Positions 63,438 through 64,000 of a DNA stretch of 64,000 nucleotides are shown piece by piece. Within the stretch, counting starts at the first letter, position 1. Each line of letters opens with the position of its first letter. Under the pieces are notes generated by a model. It was not told the origin of the DNA and searched no databases. It saw nothing but the letters and a program-made list of their open reading frames with translations. The position numbers and the translations under genes are program-made. Source of the stretch: Flavobacterium ardleyense (GTDB lineage: Bacteria > Bacteroidota > Bacteroidia > Flavobacteriales > Flavobacteriaceae); NCBI RefSeq assembly GCF_033547075.1, contig NZ_CP137891.1, positions 2,418,001-2,482,000 of the forward strand, in the 5' to 3' direction.

Positions 63438-64000
63438 ATGAAAACTAGAATAGGAATATTAGGTCTTGGTGGAGTTGGCGGTTACTTCGGTGGACTTTTA
63501 GCGAAAGCGTATAAAGACTCAGATAAAATAGAAATTATTTTTATCGCTCGTGGTGAGACCATGGAGAATATCAAAAAATCTGGCTTAGTAATCGAAACTG
63601 ACAAAGATACTTTTACTGCTTTTCCAAGCGTTGTTACGGATAATCCCAAGGAAATTGGTCGATTGGATTATCTAATTTGCGCTACCAAAACATACGATAT
63701 CGAGGAATCTCTGTCACCTTTACAGAAATGTATCAATGAGGATACCATGATTTTGCCACTCTATAATGGTGTTGATGCTGGCGAAAGAATTGCAGATATT
63801 TTCAAGGATAGCGAAGTCTTGATGGGTTGCGTATATATAGTTGCGTTCATTGAATCTAAAGGAAAAATAAAGAAAGTTGGCCCTAATGAGCAGCTATTTT
63901 TTGGCTCCGATGTTGCTTCGTGGAAGAAGATGCAGAAGCTTGAAAAGATTCTAAAAGATGCCGAAATTCACGCGTTTCTTACCGACGAAATTGACAATAC
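63438..64000 (+). CDS. 2-dehydropantoate 2-reductase-like protein (N-terminal part)
   Basis: The gene runs off the right edge after 187 codons. The product starts MKTRIGILGLGGVGGYFGG, the NADP-binding loop of ketopantoate reductases. The catalytic-lysine region (CATKTYDIEES) and the NGVDAGERI segment follow. In the pathway it would act after PanB (38.4 kb), but other family members act on other 2-oxo acids, so it is called PanE-like. Confidence 0.82.
   Translation, partial: MKTRIGILGLGGVGGYFGGLLAKAYKDSDKIEIIFIARGETMENIKKSGLVIETDKDTFTAFPSVVTDNPKEIGRLDYLICATKTYDIEESLSPLQKCINEDTMILPLYNGVDAGERIADIFKDSEVLMGCVYIVAFIESKGKIKKVGPNEQLFFGSDVASWKKMQKLEKILKDAEIHAFLTDEIDN

Noticed and set aside
1..64000. 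tRNA genes, insertion sequences, prophage or a defence island
   Set aside because: No cloverleaf-like sequence, transposase, integrase, phage structural or restriction gene was found in reading both strands.

Overview
The window is AT-rich, gene-dense chromosomal DNA from a member of the Bacteroidota, most likely family Flavobacteriaceae and probably Flavobacterium or a close relative. The evidence is a type IX secretion C-terminal sorting domain (27209-28129), Bacteroidota promoters of the form TTG-N17-23-TAnnTTTG in front of several genes, few Shine-Dalgarno sequences, and family-typical genes (RibB with a dead GTP cyclohydrolase domain, YbiT-like ABC-F protein, SpxH-like DsbA protein). I see no prophage, CRISPR array, insertion sequence, tRNA or rRNA.

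Layout. 1-6.9 kb (minus) is a tight run tpx-dgkA-ftsK-lolA-lptF/G-ribB joining peroxide defence, envelope biogenesis, chromosome segregation and riboflavin synthesis. 7.0-8.3 kb is an AhpC-type peroxiredoxin/thioredoxin/small-protein operon. 8.4-13.5 kb holds an NhaC antiporter, a methionine gamma-lyase-like enzyme divergent from an Lrp regulator, and lpd. 13.5-18.2 kb (plus) is pabB-tilS-dsbD. 18.3-31.6 kb is a looser mix: racemase/GNAT pair, yifB, zinc metallopeptidase, lipoprotein, short-chain dehydrogenase, DsbA/DoxX pair, T9SS cargo protein, MFS transporter, methyltransferase and a cytosine deaminase-like enzyme. 31.7-42.8 kb carries an alcohol dehydrogenase remnant, catalase, acs, a DUF695-type protein, an RluA-family synthase, panB, sdaA and dnaK. 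43-50.7 kb holds glutaminyl cyclase, the SRP RNA gene, a short-chain dehydrogenase, a transaldolase-like gene, a TlpA-like lipoprotein and an ABC-F ATPase. 50.8-54.3 kb (plus) is pyrR-pyrB-STAS-like gene-rnz followed by pdxH. 54.8-58.1 kb is ppk1 and ppx. 58.1-64 kb holds a frameshifted dnaX, topoisomerase IB, rnpB, a cardiolipin synthase and the start of a panE-like gene.

Two RNA genes are clear from sequence: SRP RNA (44256-44350) and RNase P RNA (61528-61852). Each starts 5-7 nt after a TAnnTTTG box, which supports both the RNA calls and the promoter model. At least four copies of a REP-like hairpin element and three arrays of degenerate heptamers lie between genes.

Most of the window is housekeeping and no wholly new multi-gene system is evident. 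The observations most worth pursuing are the dnaX gene split by a -1 frameshift at an A10 run, a sigma-54-like promoter with four TGTCA boxes ahead of dnaK, interleaved divergent promoters shared by SRP RNA and glutaminyl cyclase, the two repeat families, and several enzymes that have lost canonical catalytic residues.
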